Shown one piece after another: positions 17,440-26,560 of a stretch of DNA of 64,000 nucleotides. Origin of the DNA: JAFDZW01 sp964404255 (lineage in GTDB: Bacteria > Bacteroidota > Ignavibacteria > Palsa-1295); contig CAYOJJ010000005.1 of NCBI GenBank assembly GCA_964404255.1, forward strand, positions 62,001 through 126,000, read 5' to 3'. Within the stretch, counting starts at the first letter, position 1. Every line of letters starts with the position of its first letter. The translations under genes and the position numbers were made by a program. The notes beneath the pieces are model-generated. The model did not search any database, had not been told where the DNA came from, and worked only from the letters and a program-made list of their open reading frames with translations.

Positions 17440-19656
17440 ATGAAAAAGTTGTGGATTGCATTTTCCGCAGTCATTATTTTATCCTTTTCAGTACTTGTCT
17501 GGGTTGGGACTAGAATATATCAGAGTGCCCCGCCAATTCCTAATAGGGTTGTTTCAACTGATGGTGCTATCATCATTGCAGAAGGAGATATTGCTACCGG
17601 GCAAAACGTTTGGCAGTCATTAGGAGGAATGGAGGTAGGTTCGGTATGGGGACATGGTAGTTATGTCGCTCCCGATTGGACGGCCGATTGGCTGCATCGC
17701 GAAGCAATGGAAGTTTTGAATGAGTGGAGCACAAAAGAGTATGCTCGTCCATTCGAGCAACTTCCATCGGATGAGCAAAGCAAATTAAAAGAACGACTCC
17801 GGCTTTTATTCCGCACCAATACCTATTCTCAATCTACTAATACTATAACCATATCTCCTGAGCGGGCCCGGGCTATTGCATCAAATCTTAACTATTATAA
17901 AGCCTTATTTAAAGATGGCAACGACGCCTATGCTATTCCTAAAGGTGCACTAACCGATGAAGGAAAGCTACGGCAGCTTGCTTCCTTTTTCTTTTGGAGT
18001 TCCTGGGCTGCTTCGACCAACCGGCCTAACGATCAGGTAACCTATACCAGTAATTGGCCGCATGAAAGTTTGATAGCCAATGAGCCAACCAGTGATTCTA
18101 TTGTCTGGACCGGCGTCAGTATTTTAGTATTGCTGGCAGGGATTGGTGGTATGTCCTGGTATTATGCGATGCAAAAACGCGAACACCCCCAGGCTATTCC
18201 CGATCGTGATCCTCTGCTCGCAGCACAGCCCACCTCTTCACAGCGGGCAGTAGTGAAATACTTTTGGATAGTTTCGATATTAGTCCTTCTTCAGATCGTA
18301 TTAGGAGTGATCACAGCCCACTACGGCGTTGAAGGGAATGGCTTTTACGGGATCCCCTTAGCCAATATTTTACCCTATTCTGTTACAAGAACCTGGCATA
18401 CGCAATTAGGAATTTTTTGGATAGCCACGGCATGGCTTGCAGCGGGATTATATATTGCTCCTGCCGTTGCGGGATTTGAGCCAAAAGGACAGCGATTGGG
18501 AGTAAATATATTATTCGGAGCTTTACTTGTTGTTGTTTTAGGCTCGATGGTCGGGGAATGGCTCAGTATTAAACAGCTCCTTCCGGCTAACTTATGGTTT
18601 TTATTAGGTCATAGCGGATACGAATATATCGATCTTGGCAGACTCTTTCAGATCGCATTGTTTATCGGATTACTGTTATGGCTCTATTTAGTTGCCAGGG
18701 CAATTTTGCCGGCTTATAAACGGAATGATGAACAACGTGCGATTCTCGGGCTCTTTCTTATTTCGACTCTTGCCATCGCCGGATTTTATGCTGCCGCTTT
18801 TGGATATGGCGAGCACACCAATCTTGCTATTGCAGAGTATTGGCGGTGGTGGATCGTTCATCTTTGGGTGGAAGGATTTTTCGAGGTATTTGCAACCGTT
18901 GTTATAGCCTTTCTTTTTGCCAGGCTTGGTCTTATCAGTCTTGGTACGGCGGGAAAGGCGTCTTTACTTTCCTCGACTATCTTTCTCTCCGGCGGCATTA
19001 TCGGAACGTTGCACCATCTCTATTTCAGTGGGACCCCAACGTTCGTGCTTGCTCTCGGGGCGGTCTTTAGTGCCTTTGAAGTCGTGCCCTTGAGCTTTGT
19101 CGCTTTCGAAGCGTGGGAGAATCTGAAGCTTTCCCAATCTTCTGAATGGATCAGGAATTATAAATGGCCCATCTACTTCTTTGTTGCCGTTGCCTTTTGG
19201 AATATGGTAGGGGCCGGATTATTCGGATTTATGATAAATCCACCGATTGCCTTATATTACATGCAGGGACTGAATACCACTCCGGTTCACGGACATGCGG
19301 CGCTCTTTGGCGTCTATGGAATGCTCGGCATAGGGTTAATGCTCTTCTGTTTGCGGGCGCTTAATCCGGCCATGGTATGGAGAGAAGGCTTGATCAAGTT
19401 CTCGTTTTGGTCGATCAATATCGGTTTATTTGCCATGGTAGTATTTTCATTGTTGCCGGTAGGGTTGCGCCAAACCTGGGCATCGGTTGAATACGGCTAT
19501 TGGTATGCCAGAAGTGCCGAATTTATGCAAACACCGGCCATGAATATTCTGCGGTGGCTCCGCATTCCCGGAGATACGATCTTCGCTATCGGTTCAGTCG
19601 TGCTTGCATTTTTTATCATCACTTTAAAAACCGGGTCTCCCGGTCAGAAACGGTAG
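17440..19656 (+). CDS. norB: Quinol-dependent nitric oxide reductase (qNorB)
   Basis: 738 residues from the ATG at 17440; a GTG at 17413 would add nine residues before the first membrane helix. This single-subunit inner-membrane enzyme reduces 2 NO to N2O with quinol. The N-terminal extension fuses a NorC-like periplasmic domain that has no heme c motif (GQNVWQSLGGMEVGSVWGHG), typical of qNOR, to the 12-helix catalytic part. Metal ligands are visible: H474 in HLWVEGFFEVFAT, H525/H526 in LHHLYF, and H617/H619 in PVHGHAALFG. The glutamates of the NorB family follow H474. It supplies N2O for NosZ and removes toxic NO. Its 3' end overlaps the convergent YwiC-like gene by 13 bp. Confidence 0.96.
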   Translation: MKKLWIAFSAVIILSFSVLVWVGTRIYQSAPPIPNRVVSTDGAIIIAEGDIATGQNVWQSLGGMEVGSVWGHGSYVAPDWTADWLHREAMEVLNEWSTKEYARPFEQLPSDEQSKLKERLRLLFRTNTYSQSTNTITISPERARAIASNLNYYKALFKDGNDAYAIPKGALTDEGKLRQLASFFFWSSWAASTNRPNDQVTYTSNWPHESLIANEPTSDSIVWTGVSILVLLAGIGGMSWYYAMQKREHPQAIPDRDPLLAAQPTSSQRAVVKYFWIVSILVLLQIVLGVITAHYGVEGNGFYGIPLANILPYSVTRTWHTQLGIFWIATAWLAAGLYIAPAVAGFEPKGQRLGVNILFGALLVVVLGSMVGEWLSIKQLLPANLWFLLGHSGYEYIDLGRLFQIALFIGLLLWLYLVARAILPAYKRNDEQRAILGLFLISTLAIAGFYAAAFGYGEHTNLAIAEYWRWWIVHLWVEGFFEVFATVVIAFLFARLGLISLGTAGKASLLSSTIFLSGGIIGTLHHLYFSGTPTFVLALGAVFSAFEVVPLSFVAFEAWENLKLSQSSEWIRNYKWPIYFFVAVAFWNMVGAGLFGFMINPPIALYYMQGLNTTPVHGHAALFGVYGMLGIGLMLFCLRALNPAMVWREGLIKFSFWSINIGLFAMVVFSLLPVGLRQTWASVEYGYWYARSAEFMQTPAMNILRWLRIPGDTIFAIGSVVLAFFIITLKTGSPGQKR

Positions 19657-20396
19657 AGAGCGCTCAGTAACACTCCGGCAAGGGCAACGACCGATTCCTG
19701 AATACCGATATATTTTATCGGCAATTTACTATACCATGATCGAAAGAAAAGGATAACCAGCAGCCGCCCAATAGGTATAATAAGGGCAATAAGAGCCGAA
19801 TATGTAAGTAATGAACTGCGAACGGCCAGGTAACAAAGGGCAAGAGCGGCACTATGGTATAATAGTGCTGGTCTGACTTGGTTGCCATGAGAAAGCCGGA
19901 TTGCCACGCAGTATGGAGAAGTGCAGAAAAATAATGCAGAAAATATCCATAATGAAAACACTGATACTATGCGGATCGAATTATCGGCAGCATATACGGT
20001 TAACGGGGTCAGGAGAGCTATTGCTGAAAATCCTATAAGTGAACGTTGTATCGTCGTATATCGCTTACGAATGAGATAGCGATAGAGCAAGACAAGAAGA
20101 AGAAAAGGGATAAGGAGAATTATTATTTTTATTGCGTGAACCAGCAATATACCGCCGTTTATAAGTACCACACCGCACAGAAAAATTGTCATCCCATTAA
20201 CAGTGTACCCATCGTGGCGGGCTAAACGCTTCAGGGGCTCTTGCAATAAAAAGAAGGAAGCGGCTAAGGCGAGGCTACAGCCAAAGGCAAGTATATCGAC
20301 CCTGGGAGCATATACAATGCCGAAAAGCCAGGCGCATAAAAGCACGATATAGGCACCATGTTCCTTAGGAAAGACTGATGTGATGAACTTACTCAT
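19644..20396 (-). CDS. YwiC-like membrane protein
   Basis: 250 residues with about eight hydrophobic segments. The N-terminus SKFITSVFPKEHGAY carries the PKEHGA motif of the YwiC-like family, whose biochemical role is unknown to me. In Bacillus subtilis ywiC lies in the anaerobic nitrate respiration region. Here the gene lies between norB and hemN, which supports an anaerobic-respiration link. It is transcribed convergently to norB and divergently from hemN. Confidence 0.8.
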   Translation of the reverse strand: MSKFITSVFPKEHGAYIVLLCAWLFGIVYAPRVDILAFGCSLALAASFFLLQEPLKRLARHDGYTVNGMTIFLCGVVLINGGILLVHAIKIIILLIPFLLLVLLYRYLIRKRYTTIQRSLIGFSAIALLTPLTVYAADNSIRIVSVFSLWIFSALFFCTSPYCVAIRLSHGNQVRPALLYHSAALALCYLAVRSSLLTYSALIALIIPIGRLLVILFFRSWYSKLPIKYIGIQESVVALAGVLLSALYRF

Positions 20397-20608
20397 TTTC
20401 GAATACAGGTCCGGATTGGTAAAAAGCGAGCTGCCTCTGTTTTAACAATGTAAAAAATAAATAATACAAATATCGTGCAAGTATTGCCTATCAGACCTGA
20501 ATACCCCTTGCCCTAAGAGATAGGCCTGCCAAGGTAAGAAAAATATTAACGCCAGTTAAAATTTTTTAACAATTTCGTGGTGAACACAATATAAAACAAT
20601 GATTTAGC

Positions 20609-20620
20609 ACCAATATTGTA
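20609..20620. promoter_or_regulatory. Candidate operator upstream of hemN
   Basis: The plus strand reads accaatattgta; its complement tacaatattggt matches the site in the crp/nosZ region (6539-6551) at 11 of 12 positions. It is 31 bp before the hemN start in an A+T-rich 254-bp region. It could be bound by the local Crp/Fnr regulator. Confidence 0.3.
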
Positions 20621-20650
20621 TTTGGCATAAATATTGACATTAGTATTATC

Positions 20651-22015
20651 GTGAACATTCAAGGATTGCATCCGCTATTAGAAAAGTATAATCAGGCCGG
20701 GCCACGGTATACCAGCTATCCAACAGCCCCGGCATTTAAGGATTCGTTTCAGTCTGAGGATCGACGAGCAATGCTCGAACAAGCTTCCAGCAATATCTCT
20801 CTGTATGTACACTTGCCATTTTGCGATACCCTTTGTTACTTCTGTGGGTGTACGATGCTTGTCTCTAATAACCGTGAACGCATTGCAGAATATATCCGCT
20901 TTCTGAACGCAGAAATCGAGCAGACAGCAGCCGTCCTTGGCGAGCGGCGTATCGTCCAGCTACATTGGGGTGGTGGCACACCGACGCAGTTATTCCCGGA
21001 CGAGATTCGCGCTCTCGGCTGGAAGCTTCATAAACATTTTACGATCGATAACTCGGCGGAAATCAGTGTAGAGATCGATCCCCGTAAAGTGACCGAGGAC
21101 CATATCCGGGCTCTTTCCGAAGTTGGTTTTCGCCGGGCCAGCATTGGCGTCCAGGATATGGACGATAAAGTCCAGCAGGCAATCAATCGTATTCAAAGCG
21201 GATTTATTACACGGCAGGTTATCGACTGGTGCCGCAAGTACGGATTTGAATCGATCAATATCGATCTTATCTATGGCTTGCCGTTGCAAACAGCGTCAAC
21301 ATTCGAATCGACCCTGAATAAGGTACTGACCTTTGACCCGGATAGATTAGCACTTTATAATTTTGCGTATGTACCCTGGATAAAACCACATCAAAAATTA
21401 ATCCAGATCGACGATCTCCCAAAAGCTGATGAAAAATTGAATCTCTTTACCTTGGCAACTGAACAATTCCTTATGGCCGGCTATGATTATATCGGCATGG
21501 ATCATTTTGCAAAGACGGATGATGAGCTATCCTCTGCCCGGCGCACCGGTACTCTTCAACGCAATTTTCAGGGATATTCGACCCGTGGAGGCTGCGATCT
21601 TGTAGGGCTCGGTATGAGCGCTATCAGCCATATAGGCGCGTGGTTCTCTCAGAATGAAAAGTACTTGCCGCAATACTATGAGAAGATCGGCAAGAAAGAA
21701 TTTCCGGTTATGACCGGTTTGGAGATGACGACGGACGATCGGATACGCGAACAGGTGATCATGCAGCTTATGTGTAATCTGAAGCTCGATATTTCTGCTA
21801 TCGAAGATCAGTATAAGATTGATTTTGCCGAATATTTCGATGCTTCGCTCAGCCAACTGCGCCAGTTCGAAGCCGATAACCTGGTAAGAGTGAATCCGAA
21901 ATCCATACAGATCACCACCTCAGGAAGATTCTTCCTTCGCAATATTGCAATGTGTTTCGATGCCTATTTGCCGAAGATGAACCAAATAACACCGATCTTT
22001 TCAAAGACTCTTTAA
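20651..22015 (+). CDS. hemN: Oxygen-independent coproporphyrinogen III oxidase
   Basis: 454 residues from a GTG start; a radical-SAM enzyme of heme biosynthesis that works without oxygen, in the cytosol. The family N-terminus PRYTSYPTAPAF is followed by HLPFCDTLCYFCGC (C-x3-C-x2-C cluster), LHWGGGTPTQL, SVEIDPRKV, GVQDMDDKVQQAINR and DLIYGLPLQT. The C-terminal HemN domain is complete. The position beside norB and nos genes, which need heme when oxygen is absent, fits. A candidate operator lies in the promoter. Confidence 0.95.
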   Translation: MNIQGLHPLLEKYNQAGPRYTSYPTAPAFKDSFQSEDRRAMLEQASSNISLYVHLPFCDTLCYFCGCTMLVSNNRERIAEYIRFLNAEIEQTAAVLGERRIVQLHWGGGTPTQLFPDEIRALGWKLHKHFTIDNSAEISVEIDPRKVTEDHIRALSEVGFRRASIGVQDMDDKVQQAINRIQSGFITRQVIDWCRKYGFESINIDLIYGLPLQTASTFESTLNKVLTFDPDRLALYNFAYVPWIKPHQKLIQIDDLPKADEKLNLFTLATEQFLMAGYDYIGMDHFAKTDDELSSARRTGTLQRNFQGYSTRGGCDLVGLGMSAISHIGAWFSQNEKYLPQYYEKIGKKEFPVMTGLEMTTDDRIREQVIMQLMCNLKLDISAIEDQYKIDFAEYFDASLSQLRQFEADNLVRVNPKSIQITTSGRFFLRNIAMCFDAYLPKMNQITPIFSKTL

Positions 22016-22028
22016 AATACATCCTTAG

Positions 22029-23417
22029 ATGAAAAAAATACAATCTCACCGTTCCTGGGCAGAACCCTATAAGATAAAAATGGTTGAGCTCGTCCACATG
22101 ACGACTCGCGCCGAACGGGAAGCCGCTATACAAGCGGCGGGGTACAATACCTTTCTATTAAAAAGCAGGGATGTCTATATAGATCTATTGACCGATAGCG
22201 GTACTTCTGCCATGAGCGACCGGCAATGGGCGGGGATGATGCTTGGGGATGAAGCCTATGCGGGCAGTGAAAATTTCTACCACCTGGAAGCGGCTGTCAG
22301 GAAATATTACGGATATAAATATGTCATTCCGACTCATCAGGGGCGAGGCGCCGAACATATTTTATCGAAGTTGTTGATCAAGCCCGGTGATTATATCCCT
22401 GGCAATATGTATTTTACAACAACAAGGCTGCATCAGGAGCTCGCCGGTGGTACGTTCGTCGATATTGTGATCGACGAAGCCCACGACGCCGAGAATGAAC
22501 ATCCTTTCAAAGGAAATGTCGATCTGAAAAAGCTCGATGCACTTATTAAAAAAGTCGGTGCAAAAAAGATACCGTATATCTGTATCGCTACAGCAGTGAA
22601 TATGGCTGGTGGGCAACCTATCTCCCTTGCGAATCTCCGGGAGCTCAGAGCCTTTACGAAAAAACACCGGATCCCGATCATCCATGATATGACGCGTGTT
22701 GCCGAGAATGCCTATTTTATACAACAGCGCGAAAAGGGCTATGGCGATAAACCGGTTGCGGCTATTATTAAAGAGATCTGTGCACTGACCGACGGTGCAA
22801 CGATGAGCGCAAAAAAAGATGCATTGGTAAATATCGGCGGCATTCTTGCTCTCAATGATAAAAAAGTATATCAGGAAGCCAGTAACATGGTGGTTGTGTA
22901 TGAAGGCTTACATACCTATGGCGGGCTTGCCGGCCGCGATATGGAAGCGATGGCCATTGGCATTACCGAATCGGTTCAGGACGATCATATCAGAGCGCGA
23001 GTAGGGCAGGTGGAATATCTCGGCCATAAGTTGCTCGATGCCGGCATCCCGATCGTAAAGCCCATCGGGGGACACGGTATTTTTCTCGATGCAAAACGGT
23101 TTCTGCCGCATCTGAAACAATCGGTTTTTCCGGCGCAAACGCTTGCCGCAGAGTTATACCTCGATTCCGGAGTGCGTTCGATGGAACGCGGTATTGTCTC
23201 TGCCGGCAGAAAAAAAGATACCGGCGAAGAGCATCATCCTGAGCTTGAGCTGGTACGTCTTACTATTCCGCGACGGGTCTATACGCAGGCACATATCGAT
23301 GTTGTTGCCGAATCGGTCGAGGCAGTCTATGAAGAAAGAAAGAAGATCCGTGGGTTGAAGATGATCTACGAACCGAAGTATCTTCGCTTCTTTCAGGCAC
23401 GCTTCGAAAGGATCTGA
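22029..23417 (+). CDS. tpl: Tyrosine phenol-lyase
   Basis: 462 residues, the family length. This PLP enzyme splits L-tyrosine into phenol, pyruvate and ammonia. Motifs: AEPYKIKMVE, IDLLTDSGTSAMSDRQWAGM, DEAYAGSENFYHLE, PTHQGRGAEHIL, and SAKKDALVNIGG with the PLP lysine. Two substrate markers point to tyrosine: the Arg in SGVRSMERG, which contacts the phenol ring hydroxyl in characterised enzymes, and Phe in YLRFFQARF, where tryptophanase has His. It follows hemN by 13 bp and may be co-transcribed. A deleted tryptophanase relic begins 4 bp after its stop. Confidence 0.93.
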   Translation: MKKIQSHRSWAEPYKIKMVELVHMTTRAEREAAIQAAGYNTFLLKSRDVYIDLLTDSGTSAMSDRQWAGMMLGDEAYAGSENFYHLEAAVRKYYGYKYVIPTHQGRGAEHILSKLLIKPGDYIPGNMYFTTTRLHQELAGGTFVDIVIDEAHDAENEHPFKGNVDLKKLDALIKKVGAKKIPYICIATAVNMAGGQPISLANLRELRAFTKKHRIPIIHDMTRVAENAYFIQQREKGYGDKPVAAIIKEICALTDGATMSAKKDALVNIGGILALNDKKVYQEASNMVVVYEGLHTYGGLAGRDMEAMAIGITESVQDDHIRARVGQVEYLGHKLLDAGIPIVKPIGGHGIFLDAKRFLPHLKQSVFPAQTLAAELYLDSGVRSMERGIVSAGRKKDTGEEHHPELELVRLTIPRRVYTQAHIDVVAESVEAVYEERKKIRGLKMIYEPKYLRFFQARFERI

Positions 23418-23421
23418 TCCT

Positions 23422-23663
23422 ATGGAATATAAGACGATATTCGAGCCATTTAAAATCAAAATGGTCGAGCCGATCCGTGTCATCTCGGAAGAAAAACAAA
23501 AATAGCGATTCCGCATCGCGTTTATACTCAAACCCATATCGATTATGTGGTAGAAGTATTTGAGGAAATTCTGCGGACCAAGAATGAAGCTACAGGACTG
23601 AAAACTATAGAAGAGCCGCAGTTCTTACGGCACTTTACAGCAAAACTGACAAGGATAGCTTAG
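23422..23663 (+). pseudogene. Tryptophanase relic with a large internal deletion and frame change
   Basis: An ATG at 23422 opens a frame like the first 26 residues of the intact tnaA (EYKTIFEPFKIKMVEPIRVI), ending in a TAG at 23503. One frame over, from 23505 to the TAG at 23661, the sequence matches the last 52 residues of tryptophanase: AIPHRVYTQTHIDYVVEVFEE through FLRHFTAK. About 375 codons between them are gone and the frame is broken, so no enzyme can be made. The His in LRHFTAK marks it as tryptophanase, not tyrosine phenol-lyase. It is clearly diverged from the intact copy at nucleotide level, so it is not a fresh duplicate. Confidence 0.9.
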
Positions 23664-23672
23664 ATCCAAAAA

Positions 23673-24683
23673 ATGTCGTCGTTCGATAAGATAGGAAAAA
23701 TACAGAAGGTGGGGGGGTGGCGTTCTATAACAGTATATGATCCACTTCCCCCTCTGCTTTCGTCTGAAAACAAAGCCATTGCCTATTTTGCAGCACGAGA
23801 CTTATTACACAAAACGAATAGTAGTATTCAGATTCTCAAAGAGTTACCCGAGGTACGATCTATTATTCGCCGCCAGCAACAGAACGGCTCATGGAAATAT
23901 CCTGGTGGTAATTCCAATATTCGCTCGCAATTAAGCTATGATCAAATAGAGACATTCCGTAATCTGGGGTACTTGATCGAACTCTATGGATATACCCAGA
24001 AAGACCCTGAGATCGAATCTGCTATAGAATTTTTATTCCAATTTCAAACGGAGGAAGGGGATATCCGTGGCATTTTAGGTAATCAATATGCCCCGTATTA
24101 TACTGCTGCGATGATCGAGTTATTCATCAAGGCCGGTCTTGTGCATGACCATCGCATAGATAAAGCATTTGAATGGTTGGCTTCTATTCGGCAAGATGAT
24201 GGTGGTTGGGCGATTCCATTCAGGACAAGGAAAAAACAACTTAGTATCATTAAAGCACGAACTAATCCGCTTGAACCCGATAGATCGCAGCCATTCTCTC
24301 ATTTAATTACCGGGGTGGTACTTAGAGCCTATGCCGTGCATCCGAAATTAAAGCACTCGACTATAGCTCTCAATGCCGCAGAGTTATTGCTTTCAAATCT
24401 ATTTAAGGACGATAATTATCCCGATCGTAAAGACAAGAGTTTCTGGCTTAAATTTACCTTCCCATTTTGGTTTACTGATCTGATTTCGGCAACCGATAGC
24501 CTGACGTTACTTGGATTTTCCGCTGAAGAGCCTCAGATTGCTAAGGCAATGAAATGGTTTGTCGATCACCAAAGCTCCGACGGACTTTGGAAATTGAAAG
24601 CACTAAAAAACAAACAAATCTTCGATACGCCGTTATGGCTTTCGCTGGCAATTTGTAGAATAATGAAAAGGGGATACAAGTAA
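23673..24683 (+). CDS. Alpha/alpha-toroid repeat protein (prenyltransferase/squalene-cyclase-like), function unknown
   Basis: 336 residues. Repeated QW-like motifs (QQNGSWKYPGG, RQDDGGWAIP, QSSDGLWKL) and regular helix pairs show the fold shared by squalene cyclases and protein prenyltransferases. It is about half the length of a cyclase, and I see no DxDD or other catalytic Asp motif. No signal peptide or membrane segment is visible, so it is probably cytosolic. The start is 9 bp after the tryptophanase relic, with no good ribosome binding site. Its substrate is unknown, and enzymatic activity is not assured. Confidence 0.7.
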   Translation: MSSFDKIGKIQKVGGWRSITVYDPLPPLLSSENKAIAYFAARDLLHKTNSSIQILKELPEVRSIIRRQQQNGSWKYPGGNSNIRSQLSYDQIETFRNLGYLIELYGYTQKDPEIESAIEFLFQFQTEEGDIRGILGNQYAPYYTAAMIELFIKAGLVHDHRIDKAFEWLASIRQDDGGWAIPFRTRKKQLSIIKARTNPLEPDRSQPFSHLITGVVLRAYAVHPKLKHSTIALNAAELLLSNLFKDDNYPDRKDKSFWLKFTFPFWFTDLISATDSLTLLGFSAEEPQIAKAMKWFVDHQSSDGLWKLKALKNKQIFDTPLWLSLAICRIMKRGYK

Positions 24684-24722
24684 AAAAAGAAGGGTAAGGA
24701 CTATCTATATCACAAAAAGTAG

Positions 24723-24796
24723 CGCACCCGTAGGGACTCGAACCCCAAACCTTCTGATCCGTAGTCAGATGCTCTATCCAATTGAGCTACGGGTGC
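24723..24796 (-). tRNA. tRNA-Arg (anticodon ACG)
   Basis: The minus strand folds as a full cloverleaf. The acceptor arms are GCACCCG and CGGGTGC, the D-arm region is AGCTCAATTGGATAGAGC, the anticodon loop is CTACGGA (anticodon ACG), and the T-loop is GTTCGAGTC. CCA is not encoded. It reads CGU/CGC codons after A-to-I editing. It sits 55 bp upstream of the bshC 3' end. Confidence 0.95.
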
Positions 24797-24851
24797 CCGT
24801 TTTCAAAAACGCGGACTAATAACGACAACTTGCCTATGGAAGTTCGCCCTT

Positions 24852-26531
24852 TTATTTGGCTTCCTCGGCTGCCATTTGGAAGCTGGAAACGGGGATTAAA
24901 TGGTGCTCGGTCAGCGGCAGATCGGTCTCCATCAGATATGTTTTTAGCTGTTCCCAGAATGATAGGCCATATTTATTGAGGAAATAGATCAGGTTCAGCT
25001 CGCGCTCCTGTAATTTATTTTCAGGAAGCAGAACCGCCAGTACTTTTTCAAGCTGCTGTTTGGCCGTTTGCTGCTTTTTACGCTCGGCTGCCTGGGTTTT
25101 GGCGGAAAATTCTTTTACTTGAGAGAGCAGCTTTCCTTTTAAGGAAGTTAGCGCACCTCCAAGTGTTGCATCGCCACTTTCAACAAGATTGCGCAAATTT
25201 TCGATAGAGACTTCCATTTCCTGAGCCGAGCGGTCGAATGCCGCAGCCAATTCTTCCTCTCGCTCAGTGCGTAGTAATTCTCTGATAAGATTCGGCCCGA
25301 ACTCAAGCAGTGCTTCCAAAGAAGACTGATACTTTTCAAGTAGAGAGGATTGTCGTTCGTCGGTAATAGTGAGGGTAATGCGTGGTACAATAACCGGCAT
25401 CTGCATCTCTGCCCACCGATAAGCTTCGCTTAGTTGCGCAAAGTACGCGGTTTCCCCCGGGCCTGCAACATAGGCAACTGTTGGTAAGAGCGTGTCCTGC
25501 ACCAATGGTCGCATGACGACATTCATGCTAAAGCGCTCCGGCTCGTTTTTTACGATAGAAAGAATGCCATCGAGATCGAAATGCTCTCCATCTGCGGTAA
25601 AACGGGATTCATCTTTTACGATCTTAAACCGCTTATCCCCTTTGGTCAGGAAGAGGTTGGTGCCGGCAGCATCTATCTGAGCAAAATAGTGCTCGGCAAG
25701 TTTTTCGCTATAGCTATGAAGCCGGTTAGAGAGTTCGTCGGAAGTGCGAAGCTCTTTCTCAAAGAGAGGAGCCACGAATGTTTTTAAGCTTCTGGTATTT
25801 CCATTGAGTATTAAGAGGCCATCGTGCCCTAAGAGTTTACAAAAGATCGCTGTCTGCGCTTCGGCAAAGCTTGCTCCGGCTTTATAACACTCTTTATAAA
25901 AGTCAAGAACTGAAGCAGAAAATTCGGTCTCGATAAGCGTCGACGATATTTCGCTAAAGAAATTTGCAAGCGCATCTTCTTCGAATCGAATTGCTGCTAC
26001 CTGATGTCGGTCCGGAGTTACTGCCGGAGAATAAGAAAGATGCACGGCAGCACCCGTCTTCGTTGGTAGTGTGATACCACTCACCTCAGGAAAATCATGA
26101 TCTTCGGTTTCCTGCCAGAATACCGGCACAAATGTATGGCCAGGGAATGCAGAGGCATACTGCCGGGCGAGCTTTACGGTATGTAATGCCTTATAAATAG
26201 TATAAAGCGGCCCGCCAAGAATACCCACTTGTTGGCCGGTAACGATAGCAAGAGTTGAAGGCTCTTTGAGTGCTTCGAGATTTTTTTCTACGGCTTCGGT
26301 GAGGCCGTTCGCTGCTTCATGAGTTGCCCGTATCTGCTTGCAGACCGCTTCGCGCATCCCCGCATACTCAGGCTTGGACTGCTCTATTAAGCGCTGTGCG
26401 GCAATTGCATCGAACGTCCTTTGGTTTGGAAACGGCGAACTGGCAAAAAAATCGCGGATCGGTGTCGAATCAAACGAAGTAACAAAATCCTGAACCAACT
26501 TGGAAAAATGCCGCGAAGAAGCTATGGTCAT
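24852..26531 (-). CDS. bshC: Bacillithiol biosynthesis cysteine-adding enzyme
   Basis: 559 residues from the Met at 26531; a start at 26597 would add 22 residues and run into the divergent gene. BshC adds cysteine to glucosaminyl malate in the last step of bacillithiol synthesis, in the cytosol. Family features: VTGQQVGILGGPLYTIYK, PVFWQETEDHDFPE, YVAGPGETAYFAQL and a long coiled coil near residues 400-490. BshA and BshB are not in the window. Bacillithiol-type thiols are known in Bacteroidota and Chlorobiota. Confidence 0.92.
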   Translation of the reverse strand: MTIASSRHFSKLVQDFVTSFDSTPIRDFFASSPFPNQRTFDAIAAQRLIEQSKPEYAGMREAVCKQIRATHEAANGLTEAVEKNLEALKEPSTLAIVTGQQVGILGGPLYTIYKALHTVKLARQYASAFPGHTFVPVFWQETEDHDFPEVSGITLPTKTGAAVHLSYSPAVTPDRHQVAAIRFEEDALANFFSEISSTLIETEFSASVLDFYKECYKAGASFAEAQTAIFCKLLGHDGLLILNGNTRSLKTFVAPLFEKELRTSDELSNRLHSYSEKLAEHYFAQIDAAGTNLFLTKGDKRFKIVKDESRFTADGEHFDLDGILSIVKNEPERFSMNVVMRPLVQDTLLPTVAYVAGPGETAYFAQLSEAYRWAEMQMPVIVPRITLTITDERQSSLLEKYQSSLEALLEFGPNLIRELLRTEREEELAAAFDRSAQEMEVSIENLRNLVESGDATLGGALTSLKGKLLSQVKEFSAKTQAAERKKQQTAKQQLEKVLAVLLPENKLQERELNLIYFLNKYGLSFWEQLKTYLMETDLPLTEHHLIPVSSFQMAAEEAK

Positions 26532-26560
26532 CGTAAAACAGGGTGTAAAAGTAGTGCCCT

